Origin: Bombyx mori
Lineage: Eukaryota; Arthropoda; Insecta; Lepidoptera; Bombycidae
DNA length: 64,000 nucleotides
Assembly (NCBI RefSeq): GCF_030269925.1
Contig: NC_085107.1
Location: 496,001 to 560,000, forward strand
Reading direction: 5' to 3'
Shown here: positions 1-12,285 of the stretch, in pieces
How the letters are laid out: each line of letters starts with the position of its first letter
How positions within the stretch are numbered: position 1 is the first letter of the stretch
Notes under the pieces: model-generated
Told to the model about the DNA's origin: nothing
Database searches by the model: none
What the model saw: only the letters and a program-made list of their open reading frames with translations
Made by a program: the position numbers and the translations under genes

Positions 1-999
1 TACTGTAAAACGACAATCCCACAGGTATAAACCTATTATTTTGACATTACTAACGATATTGGACTCCGATGCGGAATGTGAGTCTCGGGGACTCTTCAGT
101 TCGAGTGCTTGCAGACGTTCGGTTGGGATTTCAGGGGAACTGCTAGATTGGTCGACTGCGTTGCTCTTTGGGGATGTTTCCTGTCGTAGTCCAAGGCGGT
201 GTTTGGATCTGATCGGCTGAAATGTAAAAGGCAACCTCAATTGACGTATGAAATTTATGTTCAAATATGCGCAGCGGTGTGTACATCGTATTTAAGGGAT
301 CTTGAGCATGGATGCGGCCGTTAAAGCCTATGCCCATCTAAATCGGCCATTAAATACATCAGTGTAGTGGTACTTGTAATCTACCAAAGAAAATCATGAC
401 AATATTTACAGATAGATGAATATCGAAAACTAAAGTGAACTGATAAAGGGTAGATCGTGAAGTAAAGTTATTTTAGATGGGAATCAATAAATTGACTTTA
501 ATGCTGTTGGTACAGTCCCACGAAGCGACCTGATCTTGGACGTACAAACTGATTAAAATTCAACCACAAGTAACATTTACCATAGTAAAAACACAAGACA
601 TAGGATGCTATCATCTTTTGTACATTTTCCGGATTATCTATTGTATTTTATTATTTATTGAGCTAGTTTGTATGTCTTGACTCGAATGAGCCCACTCGTT
701 TACTGACACGTCAGTGCTACCAACATAAGAACACAATAAGGCCCTTCCAATAAGTTAATCATTATTGATTATTTTTTTAAATTAATCGGTAATTAAAAGA
801 TATTAGAATTTTAAAAATTTACTCAACCTTAAAAAAAAATAAACTTCGAACTACAGGTACGGGTTTTTCAGGCAAGATGTTTTATTTCTTCCGGTTCCGC
901 TGTTTGTTGCACTGGATGGGAGGTTGTGGCGTTTCTTTTTTTGTTTTAGGAAAAAAACGATTACTGATAGTCCAGATGCCTTGTTAGCTTAGCACAGGC
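1..999. other. No gene seen; possible old transposon in first 350 bases
   Basis: Bases 60-340 are less AT-rich and open on the - strand (64 codons), but no motif is recognised. The rest is AT-rich with nothing clear. Confidence 0.4.
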
Positions 1000-1260
1000 A
1001 CAGCCAAGAGGGCTTGCGATTTACTAACAGCTGGCCGAGCGCTTCCGAAAGAAACCTAACTGAGAAGATCAGGCAAGAAGCTCAGCGGGATGATGTATAG
1101 GCGAGGTTTATCTTTGACGAATTCAACGAATACGGCTACCAAGGTCCCTATGTCTGCTCATAGAGTTAGAGCTGCAGGCTTCTAATAACTGTGTTAGTAG
1201 ATCGGGTGGATCTGTAAGAATGTGTATGTGGCCTTCATCCCTACTTTGTGTTACGTATCT
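1000..1260 (-). mobile_element. LINE ORF2 C-terminus and 3'UTR, related family
   Basis: The - strand reads HIHILTDPPDLLTQLLEACS, the same C-terminal signature as 29590-30090, followed by a diverged 3'UTR. Confidence 0.6.
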
Positions 1261-1440
1261 ACCGGAGATATCACAAAATGCATTATGAAATGTCATGAGT
1301 TTATATGTGCTCAAGATCCAATCTATTACCGACGAGTTAATATTATAATAAGTTCTATTTAAATCTAGTCTAATATTGAGCACAATTAAACAGATTGAAT
1401 TCACAAAGAACTTAGTAATGAGTTGCTCCAACTGTTTTTG

Positions 1441-1556
1441 CTAGCAAATGTTAAATGCAGGCAACATTGGAGGAAGATAGTGCAAAGACTGGACCAAGGT
1501 GGTCACGACCCTCAGTAATGAGGAAGCGACAAAGAAGAAGAAGAAGAATATAGTGA
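1441..1556 (+). mobile_element. RTE-like LINE, last codons and GAA tail
   Basis: The frame reads HWRKIVQRLDQGGHDPQ and stop, followed by (GAA)n. The same ending is seen at 48100. Confidence 0.6.
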
Positions 1557-2024
1557 AACATAGCAAAAATGTATTATTACCTTCACTAACTTCCAACACA
1601 CACACACACATCAGCAAGTACAACAGCCGTCAAACTATCAGTTTAGAAAAACACGAAGATATTAAATAAATCTTACCTTCATTATATAAAACAACACAAA
1701 ATTAAATTATTCAAATAAATATAATCGTGATTATATGAAAATATGACATGACAAATACGTATAACAAGCAAAGTATATCATACGTCCTTCCTAAAGACTT
1801 TTCGTAACATTGTAAATTATGGTTGAGTTTGTAGAGTAAAGAGAATTTATGCAAATTAATGTTATTTATGTTGAAGTCTTTAACAAAACGTATGTAATTA
1901 TGTGCGTCAGTAGACTAGTTGTAATATACATAATACATGTATGTATGCTTTGGTTTTCAAATAGTTTACTCGTGTCTCATTGTCGATAATTTATCCACAG
2001 TGTGTAGAAAATTGTTATGGATGT

Positions 2025-2116
2025 TTTTTTTTTATTGCCCTTATAGGCAGACGAGCATATGGCCCACCTGATGGTGAGTGGTTACCGTCGCCCATGGACT
2101 TCAGCAATGCCATCGC
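2025..2116 (+). repeat. Dispersed repeat, GGCAGACGAGCATA family
   Basis: T run, then ATTGCCCTTATAGGCAGACG through CGCCCATGGACTTCAGCAA. Shared with 11520, 19660, 26680 and 42135. Probably the reversed 3' end of a LINE. Confidence 0.75.
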
Positions 2117-2261
2117 ATGATTTAACTTTTGCATCAAATTAACCATTACTCTTTTTTTAACTCTTTTTTTTAGGTTGCCGTTTGTCATACACGTTTCATA
2201 TTAAATGATAAGACCATTCGCGATTGAAATTAGAATGGCGCGATAATTTTTTATGTATTTA

Positions 2262-2400
2262 TAGCACAGATGAGTGAATGGGCTCACGGCTTACTTCGTG
2301 CTAAGAGGCTATCAGAGCCAATAGAACTCACCACATGAAGGCTGCCTTCCATCTTGAGATATGAGATCCAAGTCAGAATTACTTAGTATTAACAGTACGC
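2262..2400 (-). mobile_element. Degenerate Bm1-type SINE
   Basis: Reversed traces: GAATGGGCTCACGGC and ATCTTGAGATATGAGATCC. Confidence 0.5.
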
Positions 2401-2851
2401 ATAGTTACGACGCGGCACTATAGGTAAGATGAAATAAGATCGTGTTCAAAAAGAAACATATACTATACTTTGTGGTATTCGTAAATTGTGTTTTGTATTT
2501 TTCGTACCAGGAATTATCACTCCCACTGGCGCTGCATATAGCACTAAGGCTTGTCTAGAATAGTTCCCTGGACTCATTGCAACAAATAAGTTAACTATAA
2601 CACAATATACTGAGGACTGTTTTGTTTTTAACACGCAGGTGTTGATAAAGCTATGTTCAATTAGTATACAGCCTTGGGTCCCCACCGGTGTAGCCTATTG
2701 TACTCTCCGCGGTACTCTAAATAAGTACTTTACGTGACACCTAAAAAAATCGATCGAATATCCACATGTAGGACGTATTCTGTAATAATATTAATTGATT
2801 TCTCGAAACTATATCACAAATAAAACATTAAGCCTTAATGTAATTGTATAT

Positions 2852-3775
2852 GTTACGGTAAAAGTAGATATTGCGGCAAATGTACACATTTCCCGGTAAA
2901 TGTGCACATTTGCCTCCTCGTTTGGGTAATGTACATTCAACTAACATTTACAATTTCAAAGAAGGGAAATGTACATTGAATTCACAATGATCATGTCGTT
3001 TTGGTAAATTTTGAAGTCGTCGTGGCCTAAACGATAAGACGTCCGGTGCATTCGTGTTGAAGCGATGCACCGGTGTTCGAATCCCGCGGGCGTGTAACAA
3101 TTTTTCTAATAAAATACGTAGGTACTCAACAAATGTTCACGATTGACTTCCACGGTGAAGGAATAACATCGTGTAATAAAAATGAAACCCGCAAAATTAT
3201 AATTTGTGTAATTACTGGTGGTAGGACCTCTTGTGAGTCCGCGCGGGTAGGTACCACCGCCCTGCTTATTTCTGCCGTGAAGCAGTAATGCGTTTCGGTT
3301 TGAAGGATGGGGCAGCCGTTGTAAGTATACTGAGACCTTAGAACTTATATCTCAAGGTAGGTGGCGCATTTACTTTGTAGATGTCTATGGGCTCCAGTAA
3401 CTACTTAACACAGGTGGGCTGTGAGCTCGTCCAACCTACGACATCTTAAATAATATGCAAAGAAAAGTATGTTTTGTTTGTCATTTATATTTTTTAATTA
3501 AAATAATTTTCGTTATTAAAGCCTTTTGTATTATGTTTATTTAAATAAATAGTTTTTACTGCAACAACATTATTAATCTATTTGTATTTACTGTAACTTT
3601 TCTTAACAGATGAAGCTAAGAGTATACATTTACCAAAACGTGAAGGCAAGAGTACACATTTGCCGGGAAATGTACATATACATTATATTCAGTTCACGTA
3701 TACCTAACTTTTTGGCAAATGTGCACATTTACCGGTAAAAGTGTACCTTTCCCAAGAGTGTACATTTACCGTAAC
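2852..3775. mobile_element. Inverted-repeat element with subterminal repeats, SINE inserted
   Basis: The left end starts GTTACGGTAAAAGTAGATA and the right end is its inverted match ending TTTACCGTAAC. The similarity runs about 65 bases inward on both sides, through GGTAAATGTGCACATTTGCC. Motifs such as AATGTACACATTT repeat near both ends. The flanks are ATAT-rich on both sides. A near full-length Bm1 sits inside at 3013-3440. No transposase seen. Confidence 0.8.
3013..3440 (+). mobile_element. Bm1-type SINE, near full length
   Basis: It starts GAAGTCGTCGTGGCC. A tRNA-like head has an A-box-like TGGCCTAAACGA and a B-box-like GGTGTTCGAATCC (3072-3084). The body runs through GGTGGTAGGACC and CGGTTTGAAGG to the GTGAGCTCGTCC end. 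About 430 bases, as expected for Bm1. The tRNA-like part is a pol III promoter, not a working tRNA. Confidence 0.88.
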
Positions 3776-4699
3776 ATATACACATCGAATTTCTGTAAAC
3801 GTCAGCCTGCTTTTAATAGCACAAACAATTTTAAACTCTGACCAGTTGAACGTAATGTAAATTTTGGTTTGCGTTACAAAATACCAACAGATAATTCTTT
3901 AACACAATTAGCGGTTATAGTGAGGTTTCCACTTACTTACTTACCCGATAGTGCTTCAGTGTACAGGGTCCGTGGCTACCTACCAGATAATGGCTGGACG
4001 TAAGTGGAAAATTTATAATACAAGTTTGAAACTAGGATTAGTATAATTGCTAATGTAGTTAGAACAAGTTCTCAATGTCTTACATTTCCGACGTTTTAAA
4101 AAAAACATGTTTGTCTCGCTAGTGATATGACCATCGCAATATATGTGACCTTTCCACAAGTACATAGGGAAAACTGGCGCTGTAATAAAACATTTGGAGC
4201 TTCAATTTGTAATTGGCGACATACGCGTTATGGACTTCGATAAACACTTATATTTTGTGTGAAAAAAGCTTGCGCGTCCTAGTCTATGTCGACGTAATAA
4301 AGAGCGTCTATAGTTAATGAAATAATAGAAAACGAATTATTTTTGCGTCAACTTTAATTTCTATACTCTAATAAAATTATTCACATTGTAATAATTATTC
4401 GTAATTGCTTTTGTTATTGTAGCTCATAAATAATTTATACAAAATTACGTCTAATGTATATTTAATTTGCATTGTTATTTAAATTTAATAGAAAATATTA
4501 GTCGATCATTACGAATCCAAATGTGGTTAGACCCTAATATAATAATAATTAACATACAGTACAGCAACTAAGATAGAAGTAGCTGTAAGAAAGATTTTTT
4601 TACACCAGTCACAATATGAAATGAAAAATCATATCAAATTTATAAAACCAATGAATAAGAATTACTTATTGTGCAGTGTACACCTATACACATACCTAT

Positions 4700-4946
4700 T
4701 AATGGTGGTAGGACCTCTTGTGAGTCCGCACGTGTAGGTACCACCGCGCTGCCTATTTGAGCCGTGAAGCAGTAATTGCCTTTCGGTTTGAAGGGTGGGG
4801 CAGCCGTTGTACTGTAAAAACTGAGACCTGAGAACTCATATCTCAAGGTAATTGACGGCAATTACGTTATAGATATCTATGGGCTCCAGTAACCACTTAG
4901 CACTAGGTGGCTGTGAGATCGTCCACCCGTATATGCAAAAAAAAAA
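4700..4946 (+). mobile_element. Bm1-type SINE, 5'-truncated
   Basis: Body and 3' end from GGTGGTAGGACC to the A-rich tail; moderately diverged. Confidence 0.88.
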
Positions 4947-4984
4947 GGAAAAAATAATCTTTATCTCGGGGGGGGGGATCTTTA

Positions 4985-5035
4985 TCACGGTAGGCAGCGG
5001 CTTGGCTCTGCGCCTGGCATTGCTGAAGTCTATGA
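4985..5035 (-). repeat. Dispersed repeat, GGCAGACGAGCATA family, fragment
   Basis: Short piece with GGTAGGCAGCGGCTTGGCTC. Confidence 0.6.
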
Positions 5036-5859
5036 AATCGTTAGATGATTCAATAAATTATAATTGTACAACAAACATATCTCATACATGCTTGCGTTAT
5101 ATCAAAGTACTTTCTTCTCTGTTCTCGAAAGCATGATCCTTATTAATCGACACAAGCGAATCCAAGCCTTGTGTCAAAGTGATCTACTGAAACGTCGCCT
5201 GAAATAACAAATTATATTATTATCAAAACTACATACAAACATAGCTTACAATCATACATTTTCTACGTTGTAGAAAGAGTAAAGATACCTTACGACGGCA
5301 GATGGTAATGATCTTTTTAATACTCGTATAATGAACGGAAGTATCGATTACCCTAAACATCAATTCATATTGAATAACGTATTATTTAAACTTCGTTTTA
5401 ATGAGCCTACATGCGTCATTCCAGCGAGGTCAGCGACGGTAATTGAATACACTGTTTTAAATCCTGAGGCTCGCGAAGGTCTCATTCTAGACTAACATCC
5501 ATTGGAAAATATAATAATTGTCAATTGCAAAGTAAAAGTTAAAGGTAATTAGCGGATTAATATATCTGTTGTTATTGGCTGTTGTATGTAAATAACACAG
5601 TCATATCAATATCATATTACTGTTAGTTCAGGCTTGAAATTAAAAATAACGCGACTTGATAATCTTAAACCAGTCCAATACATTTTTGCGTAAACTCCAT
5701 TGAGCATTCAAATAAGAATAACGCTTATTTTCAGAGCAAAAGAGTGCTTGAAGATAAATCAAGGCTTTTCTTAGTTGGGGCGAATTTTCCGACATTTTTA
5801 ACCTTTAAAAAGATCACTTAACTTCTACAAATAAATTTAAGCATGAAATAAAAATAACA

Positions 5860-6420
5860 AATTTCGGTTCGGATCCACGTTAAAAGTACAAGTCACAAAA
5901 AAGAAGACTTGACTCACAAAGTAATAAAATACTACAACAAGACATTATTAAATCTTCATCATCCCTCTGATCACCATTTACATGGGTAATACCGAAAAAG
6001 CTCGACGATTCTGGTGAAAATAAATGGAGAGTGTTCATAGATTACCGAAAACTCAACGACATAATCATCAGAGATTCAAACCCTATTCCGAACATCTCTA
6101 AATTACGAGACCAACTTGGAAAAAACCAAATACTTCAGCACATTCGACTTAGCGTCCGGTTTCCTCCAAATCAAAATGAGCCCTGAGATTTTTGCCAAAA
6201 AAGCATGTTCGGTTCCCCAAGATTATTATGAAATCAATCGTTTATGCCATTACGTGCCATCAGATAAACGACGCCCCATCTAAATTTCAGAGACTGATAA
6301 ATTCAGCACTCTTTGGACTCCAAGACCTCCAATGCTTTATTAACCTAGACGATATAGACGTACGACCTTGAAAGGCACCAGCACAATCTAGCAAACGTAT
6401 TTAAAAGCTTAATAACTTAA
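5860..6420 (+). pseudogene. Broken gypsy-type reverse transcriptase relic
   Basis: In shifting frames one sees SPFTWVIPKK-like, IDYRKLND, a FDLASGF-like block and a LDD-like block near 6340. This is the order of a Ty3/gypsy (17.6 or errantivirus-like) reverse transcriptase. Several frameshifts and stops break it. The AT-rich stretch to about 6950 may be more of the same element. Not functional. Confidence 0.7.
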
Positions 6421-6958
6421 GAGGCTTAAGCATTTACAACTTCAAAAACCCGAACCATCCAAACCATCCGATAGCTTCCGATCTACCTTTAACGCTGGAT
6501 AATGGTTCCTGAACTTCTAATCGTCCCGATCTTCCTATTAATCCTATTGATAATAGCATAATTAGACTTGAGACTTATTCTGAGTTCCTTTAACTTACTT
6601 GCGATAAAAACTATATTTCAAACATTAAAATCGTAGAAAACAACGAAAACTTGTCAGAATCACACATCAACACATTGTTATATCGACATCGATAGACAAA
6701 GACAAATCTATTCCATACACAGAAAGCCCTATATTCTATTTTGCAGACTTCATATTATTTATACAAAAATAAACCATTCTGATCGATCTACATACATAGA
6801 CATTTGACAATCTAAAGACACTACGGAATGAGCTAATTACATCCGTAGTCGAAACTACAAATAAGTTTGCAGCCTCTCTGTACCTTTTAGTAGTTACCGG
6901 AACCCGTATAACTCAGAATATGAATAAGCCCACAGTCTTAACTGTGCTGTAATTATAT

Positions 6959-7875
6959 AAGAAAGAAAGAAGAAAGAAAATCTTTATTCGCCAGAAATAT
7001 AGTTTATAAGATATAGGACATAGCTTCATATATTTCGCCTGTTTAGGCATGCGAAAATTTAATTTATTTTTATATTAATTATAACACAAAATTTACTAAA
7101 TCTATCTATTTTTACATTCTATCACTTCTTATTCTAATATTTTATTATGTACAACACTTATCATTTAAAAATTCTTGCACACTATAATAAGCCTTATCTA
7201 TCAGCCATAAATATAATTTTCTTTTAAATTGAGTTAGTGGAAGATCTCTTATGCTGTTTGGTATCTTATTAAATATTCTGATAGTCATAGGATAACAGTT
7301 TGTATGGTAGTAACGAGTATTTATACTTGGTAACATTAGTTTAGTAGGGTATCTTGTATTAAATTGACAGTACTCGCCACACGATTTATATAATTGTGGG
7401 TGCTTTTTAACAAACAAACAACATTCTTGTATATATATGGATGGTACAGTTAAAATATTATGTTTTTGGAAGAATGGTTTACAAGAAGTCAGAGGATGAA
7501 TATTGCACATGGCACGAACACATTGCTTTTGTGCAATGAACACTCTATTTATGTGACTAGAATTTCCCCAGAGGGGTATACAGTATCTGATATTTGAGGC
7601 GACATATCCATGATAGGCCTGTAATGCAGTTTTTAAATTACATATTTTTGTAAGTCGCCAAAGTGCATATGAGAATCGATTAATTTTACTACAAGTAATA
7701 TCTATGTGAAGATTCCAGCTACATTGATTATCCACATTTAATCCTAAAAATGTTATGCTATTACATTCATTTAGTGTGTTATTATTATAAGTTATATTTA
7801 AGTTATTAATAAATTTGTGTCTATTATAGAATTGTATATATCTCGTTTTGTCTAAATTAGCTTTTAAGTTAAGCG
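6959..7875 (-). mobile_element. Jockey/CR1-like LINE, reverse transcriptase C-terminal part and 3' end
   Basis: An open frame of about 240 codons with no start codon ends at 7145. It reads NSITFLGLNVDNQCSWN, SKINRFSYALWRLTKIC, YHGYVASNIRYCIPLWGNSS and VFIAQKQCVRAM, the region just after the RT fingers and palm in insect LINEs. The 3'UTR follows to an AATAAAGATTTTCTTTC tail at 6959 on the - strand. 5'-truncated. Confidence 0.85.
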
Positions 7876-8789
7876 TTTAAGTTTAAGCTTTAAGCACTCA
7901 CGGCAACATCTTTGCCTATAGTGTTGTGCTTTCTAAGTGGAAACCATGGGTGAATATTTTTAAATAAATACCCGAGTATTTGTTTTTATTGGTATACCTC
8001 AATATTTGAGCCCTAAAACAGTCGCGTCACTCAATTACCCATCTGATCTGGCTACGAATGAACAACTCTAACAAGAAGAATAACAACATAGAATCATAAA
8101 TCAATAAACTTATCTGACTAGTACCTAATCTGTTTGGATTCACGACTGGGACGAAGATAACGTAAATAGAACGAGACCTCGACAATTGACAAGTCAATAA
8201 AACGAATTCTTTGATTACTTAGAATTAGAAGTATACTGACACGATTTCGATGTTTTCAATTCTTTTTATGAACATTCTAGTAGTTCTAAGAGATCATTCT
8301 GAGATCGTGCTCGTCTCCCGGATGTAACTTAATTCAAAGTAAGCCTGACATCTTTAGCTCTTCGGTCCTCTTCCCTCGTTCTAACTTTACAATGAGCGTA
8401 AGTGAAACAGACTATGGCAGATTAAATGTGTCTAAAAACATTGTTTTGTTTTCAAAGGATAAATGATACCTAAAAAATCATGTCTGTTCCAACTGACATT
8501 AAGTAAATATTATTATGTTCAAAATGATGATGTAAAAATGTATGAGGAAAAATGATTTTAAATTGTCTATTGGTATTCAAGCCTATTCAAAATATAACAC
8601 AAGTATCTAAGAAAGCACAAAGTTTTTAATTAAGCATAAACTAATTGTCCAAACTGACTGAGTGAATGAATGAATGGCCAGATCAAGTTTTAAACAACTC
8701 AGTTTAATAATAACATAACGATATCTGACTCAATACCTAAAGTAAAACTAATGAAAATAGAAAGAGATAACTAGAGTACTCGAATATAA
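7876..8789. other. No gene seen
   Basis: AT-rich sequence without long frames. Confidence 0.6.
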
Positions 8790-9195
8790 ACCAGCTATTT
8801 TTTATTTGTTTTCCCTCCGTGTTCCCGTCTGTTTGTTCGCACATATCTCCGGAACTACTGAACAGGTTTTCATAGATCACAATTTTTGGATTTTATTCAT
8901 GATAGCTGATCCGGCAGACTTCGTAGTGCCTCAATCGATAAATAAAAGACCTAAACTTTTGTCTATAATAAACTTAAAACAAACAAAAGGAATCCGTCCA
9001 ACTGGGGACACATCATAGGAAAAACAAAATTTTTATTTTTATTTAATTCCGAGCATTTTCATATTTATCTACCTTTTAAACCTTCTCTGGACTCCACAAA
9101 TATTTCAAGACCAAAATTAGCCAAATCGGTCCAGCCGTTCTCGAATTTTAGCAAGACTAACGAACAGCAATTCATTTATATATATATATAAATTA
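8790..9195. repeat. Probable dispersed repeat
   Basis: The blocks CTCCGTGTTCCCGTCTGTTTG, GGTCCAGCCGTTCTCG and the final TATATATATA look like a moth dispersed element; class unknown. Confidence 0.4.
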
Positions 9196-9229
9196 TCGAG
9201 TGTTTGAAAACATTTACCGTCACTTAAAG

Positions 9230-9575
9230 TGGGGCCCGGAGGCCCTTCTAGTGTTACCGAGACAGATGGGCGAGCGAAGGCTCAGCCAGGAAGGATGGGA
9301 TTTGCTAACAGCTGCTCGAGCGCCTCCGCAGAATACCTATTAGCTTATGGGCAACTGCTTTCTGAATGCATCTACTACCAGGTCGGAATCGCGGTCCGCT
9401 GAGAAGTTCAGACGAAAAAGAAACCCAGCGATCTTTTGCTAAGCTAGCCTGTTCGAAAAGTTCAACGTACGGTATCCGGGGTCCCTACGTTTGCTTCTAA
9501 TGCTAGAGCCGCAGGCGTCTTATAACAGTGTTAGTAGATCAGGTAGATCCGTAAGGACTAGGGAAGGTGCCGACC
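9230..9575 (-). mobile_element. LINE ORF2 end and 3'UTR, related family
   Basis: Shares TTGCTAACAGCTG and the GTTAGTAGATC block with 1000-1260, and GGGCGAGCGAAGGCTCAGCC with 32700. One stop interrupts the DLLTLL end. Confidence 0.6.
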
Positions 9576-9611
9576 GTCCAGGGCCCAAAATATATATTAT
9601 TATATTTTTTT

Positions 9612-9984
9612 ACTGCTTAGATGGGTGGACGAGCTCACAGCCTACCTGGTGTTAAGTGGTTACTGGAGCCCTATTTTTTTTTTGTTACCTGTGCTGATAG
9701 CCTTGAAAGGCTTTTTCAGCTTCGCCCTAACGTTTGTAGGTGAGCTCACGGGGCTCAACCGGAGAGTTGCTAACACTGACCCTAGCAAGAGCAGTGCTTC
9801 GCAGAATCTACCACCGGATCGGAAACGCGACCTACTGAGAAGATCCGGCGAAAAACTCAGTGGGCTGTGTCTATGGGTTAGTTCGCTCGTCGAGCCCTTC
9901 GTCGCAAGCGACGGGTTCGACGAGGACGGTGACCGGCTGGAGCCCATAGACCGTGCGGACTCACAAGCGGTCCTACCACTAGTA
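9612..9984 (-). mobile_element. Bm1-type SINE split by a LINE insertion
   Basis: The SINE 3' part is at 9612-9671 and a short internally deleted rest at 9937-9984. CTGGAGCCC is present on both sides of the insert (9663-9671 and 9937-9945) as a target duplication. Confidence 0.8.
9672..9936 (-). mobile_element. LINE 3' end inserted in Bm1
   Basis: The T run at its left edge is the reversed poly(A) tail. The body carries the family's markers CCTAGCAAGAGCAGTGC and GACGAGGACGGTGACCGG. Same family as 29590-30090. Truncated at its 5' end at the target duplication. Confidence 0.8.
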
Positions 9985-11507
9985 AAAATATACCAGTATA
10001 TATTATTATACATAAATATATTTTACAATTGGTTATCGAACATATTAAGATGTTTGATACTTAATACTCCTATATGTTGGTCACCTACATACATACAGAA
10101 AGGCTCTAATATAACTCTCACAAGATATTTTATGTTCGATTTATATATAGTTTTATAGATTTTTCTCCGTTTCTTCATAAATATATTAAAACTAATAATA
10201 ATTCGTGTCATCTATTTTTTTTTAAGTTTTAGAGTTTTCTACACTGTTCAGATACATCGGCTTGTGTTATTGTCTGTAATGGGAACTTGTTGACTTTATC
10301 TTAAAACTAGTGTTTAATACATTTATCTGGAAACACTGGACTGTTTGTTTCCCAATTAAAGTAAAGTTAAATTAATTAAGTTAATCTCAGTTTAATCTAT
10401 GAACATATCAATTTAATAATAGAAACAATTACAATTTTATACACTGTATATAATATATATCGCTTTCGCAACTGCAAAAATTCAACGTAAAAACAAAGTG
10501 TGTGTTGTGATTGTTGGAGTTTGTATTTAATCGCATACATGTATGATAGATGGCGCTGATATAGTAAAATTTCAACCACTTAAAATGTTATATTAAAAAA
10601 AAAACTTTTACGATTTAATCTCGCGTTTTAATTGCGTGATCACCGATGACGTAAATTGTAAAATATTTGAAATATCAGAAATAAAAAACAGGAGAAGGAA
10701 AACAGTTTTAATTATGTCTACGACTAACGCAAACCGAAGAGAATATACTACACTTAGGTACATTGAGATAAAACACGGAATTATTTACAGTAAATATCAC
10801 TAAATAAATCTAATAGATATGTGCATATCATTACGAAGTGGTAGAGTGTATCGTGAGCCCCGCGAACAGGTACCAACCTACCTTTGAACATCTTTAAATT
10901 TTTTATTGCTTCGGCTGATCTATCTTCGAAACACGTGGAGGCTTCGCGACTGGTTGGGGGTTCCTGCCCGTGTGGCCACACAACATGCCTCACTACCTAC
11001 ATAGTGCATACCAATACATCAGCTTATTTCAGTGATGTAAGCCTTCTGGCCTCTGACGCGTATTCGAAATCCGATAACCAATTTTTCATACACTTTAGAG
11101 CATTAATCAATTAATATATGTCAAATTGAATTGCCGACTAACCTTGTGTTTTTTTTGTTTGATTGTAAACCAGTATATTCTACCGGAGAACATGGTGACA
11201 AATGGCAAATGGTCGTTAGCGGAATTGGAAAAACGTGCCCGATACAGGTTCTATGAAGGACAAACATACACACAGATAATTATTAATAATTGGTTGTTCT
11301 GTAGCAATTACTTCTATAGTAGCGTGAGTGTGTTCACGAATACTCACGTAGATCTAATAACACCTCTGTTAGTTAAATTACGTTTTAAAGACCTGTGTAT
11401 ATAATGTAATTGTATATCGGCTTCACCCGCGTTAAATATGTAGTTCAGTACTTTGAACCTGAAATGCTTACTAAAATGTTGCCCGACAATAAAAAATCTC
11501 GTCCGTA

Positions 11508-11655
11508 ATTATTATTATTATTATTTTATTGCCCTTGTAGGCAGACGAGCACACGGCCCACCTGATGGTGAGTGGTTACCGTCGCCCATGGACTTCAGCA
11601 ATGCCAGGGGCAGAGCCAAGCCGCTGCCTACCGCTAATACTCTCCATTATTTGGA
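11508..11655 (+). repeat. ATT microsatellite and GGCAGACGAGCATA family repeat
   Basis: (ATT)n then the repeat, ending after CCGCTGCCTACCGC. Confidence 0.75.
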
Positions 11656-11871
11656 GAGTGGGATATGATATGGGAATTAATAATTTGTATGGCCTCTTGT
11701 TGCGACTCCGCTTAACAAGTTGTATTAAAATTACGCGACATGCTTCTGCGTGCTCTGTATAACTACATGCACAATTTAGATTTCGGAGAGCACTTCTTCA
11801 GATTCTCTAATTCACTGCGTTAATTTCCTTTTTAGTACAAATGCGACATGGACAGCCATTTTCATAAAATG

Positions 11872-12285
11872 TTTTATTGCAAAGCCGAGTGAACGAGCCC
11901 ACGGTCCACCAGTGTTAAAAGGTCATCAGAACCCATAGATATCACAACGGGAATGTCGTCCACATGAGGTCTAAGTTAATTTTATAGTATAGAACAGCTG
12001 TCCCACTCCGAATCGCAGGAGGAATAGACAGAGTGGTGAGAACTATCAGGTGAGCCCTCACGAGATATCCGACCGAAAACAGGCAATAAGTATATCTTTT
12101 GCGGGTTTCATTTTGATTGCACTATACTACTTCTCCATCTTGGAAAGCATCCTAAACTTGTATTAATTGCGTATATCATTGAAAAAAAATAGGACTTGCC
12201 CGGGGGATTTGAGCACTGGCATAGACGCATCGCACAATACGTTTGCACCGCGAATCCTTTAGGCCACAATGACTTTTTCTAAAAC
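11872..12285 (-). mobile_element. Old, diverged Bm1-type SINE
   Basis: The order of blocks (GTGAACGAGCCCACGG, GCGGGTTTCATTTT, TTTAGGCCACAATGAC) follows a reversed full-length Bm1, with many changes. Confidence 0.7.

Larger units (their letters stand above)
3776..5859. other. No gene seen
   Basis: AT-rich apart from the SINE at 4700 and the fragment at 4985. Confidence 0.6.

Noticed and set aside
3022..3084. tRNA gene
   Set aside because: A and B boxes are present but there is no full cloverleaf; it is the head of a Bm1 SINE.
9660..10158. Protein gene on either strand
   Set aside because: The frames are readings through a LINE 3' end inserted in a Bm1 copy.
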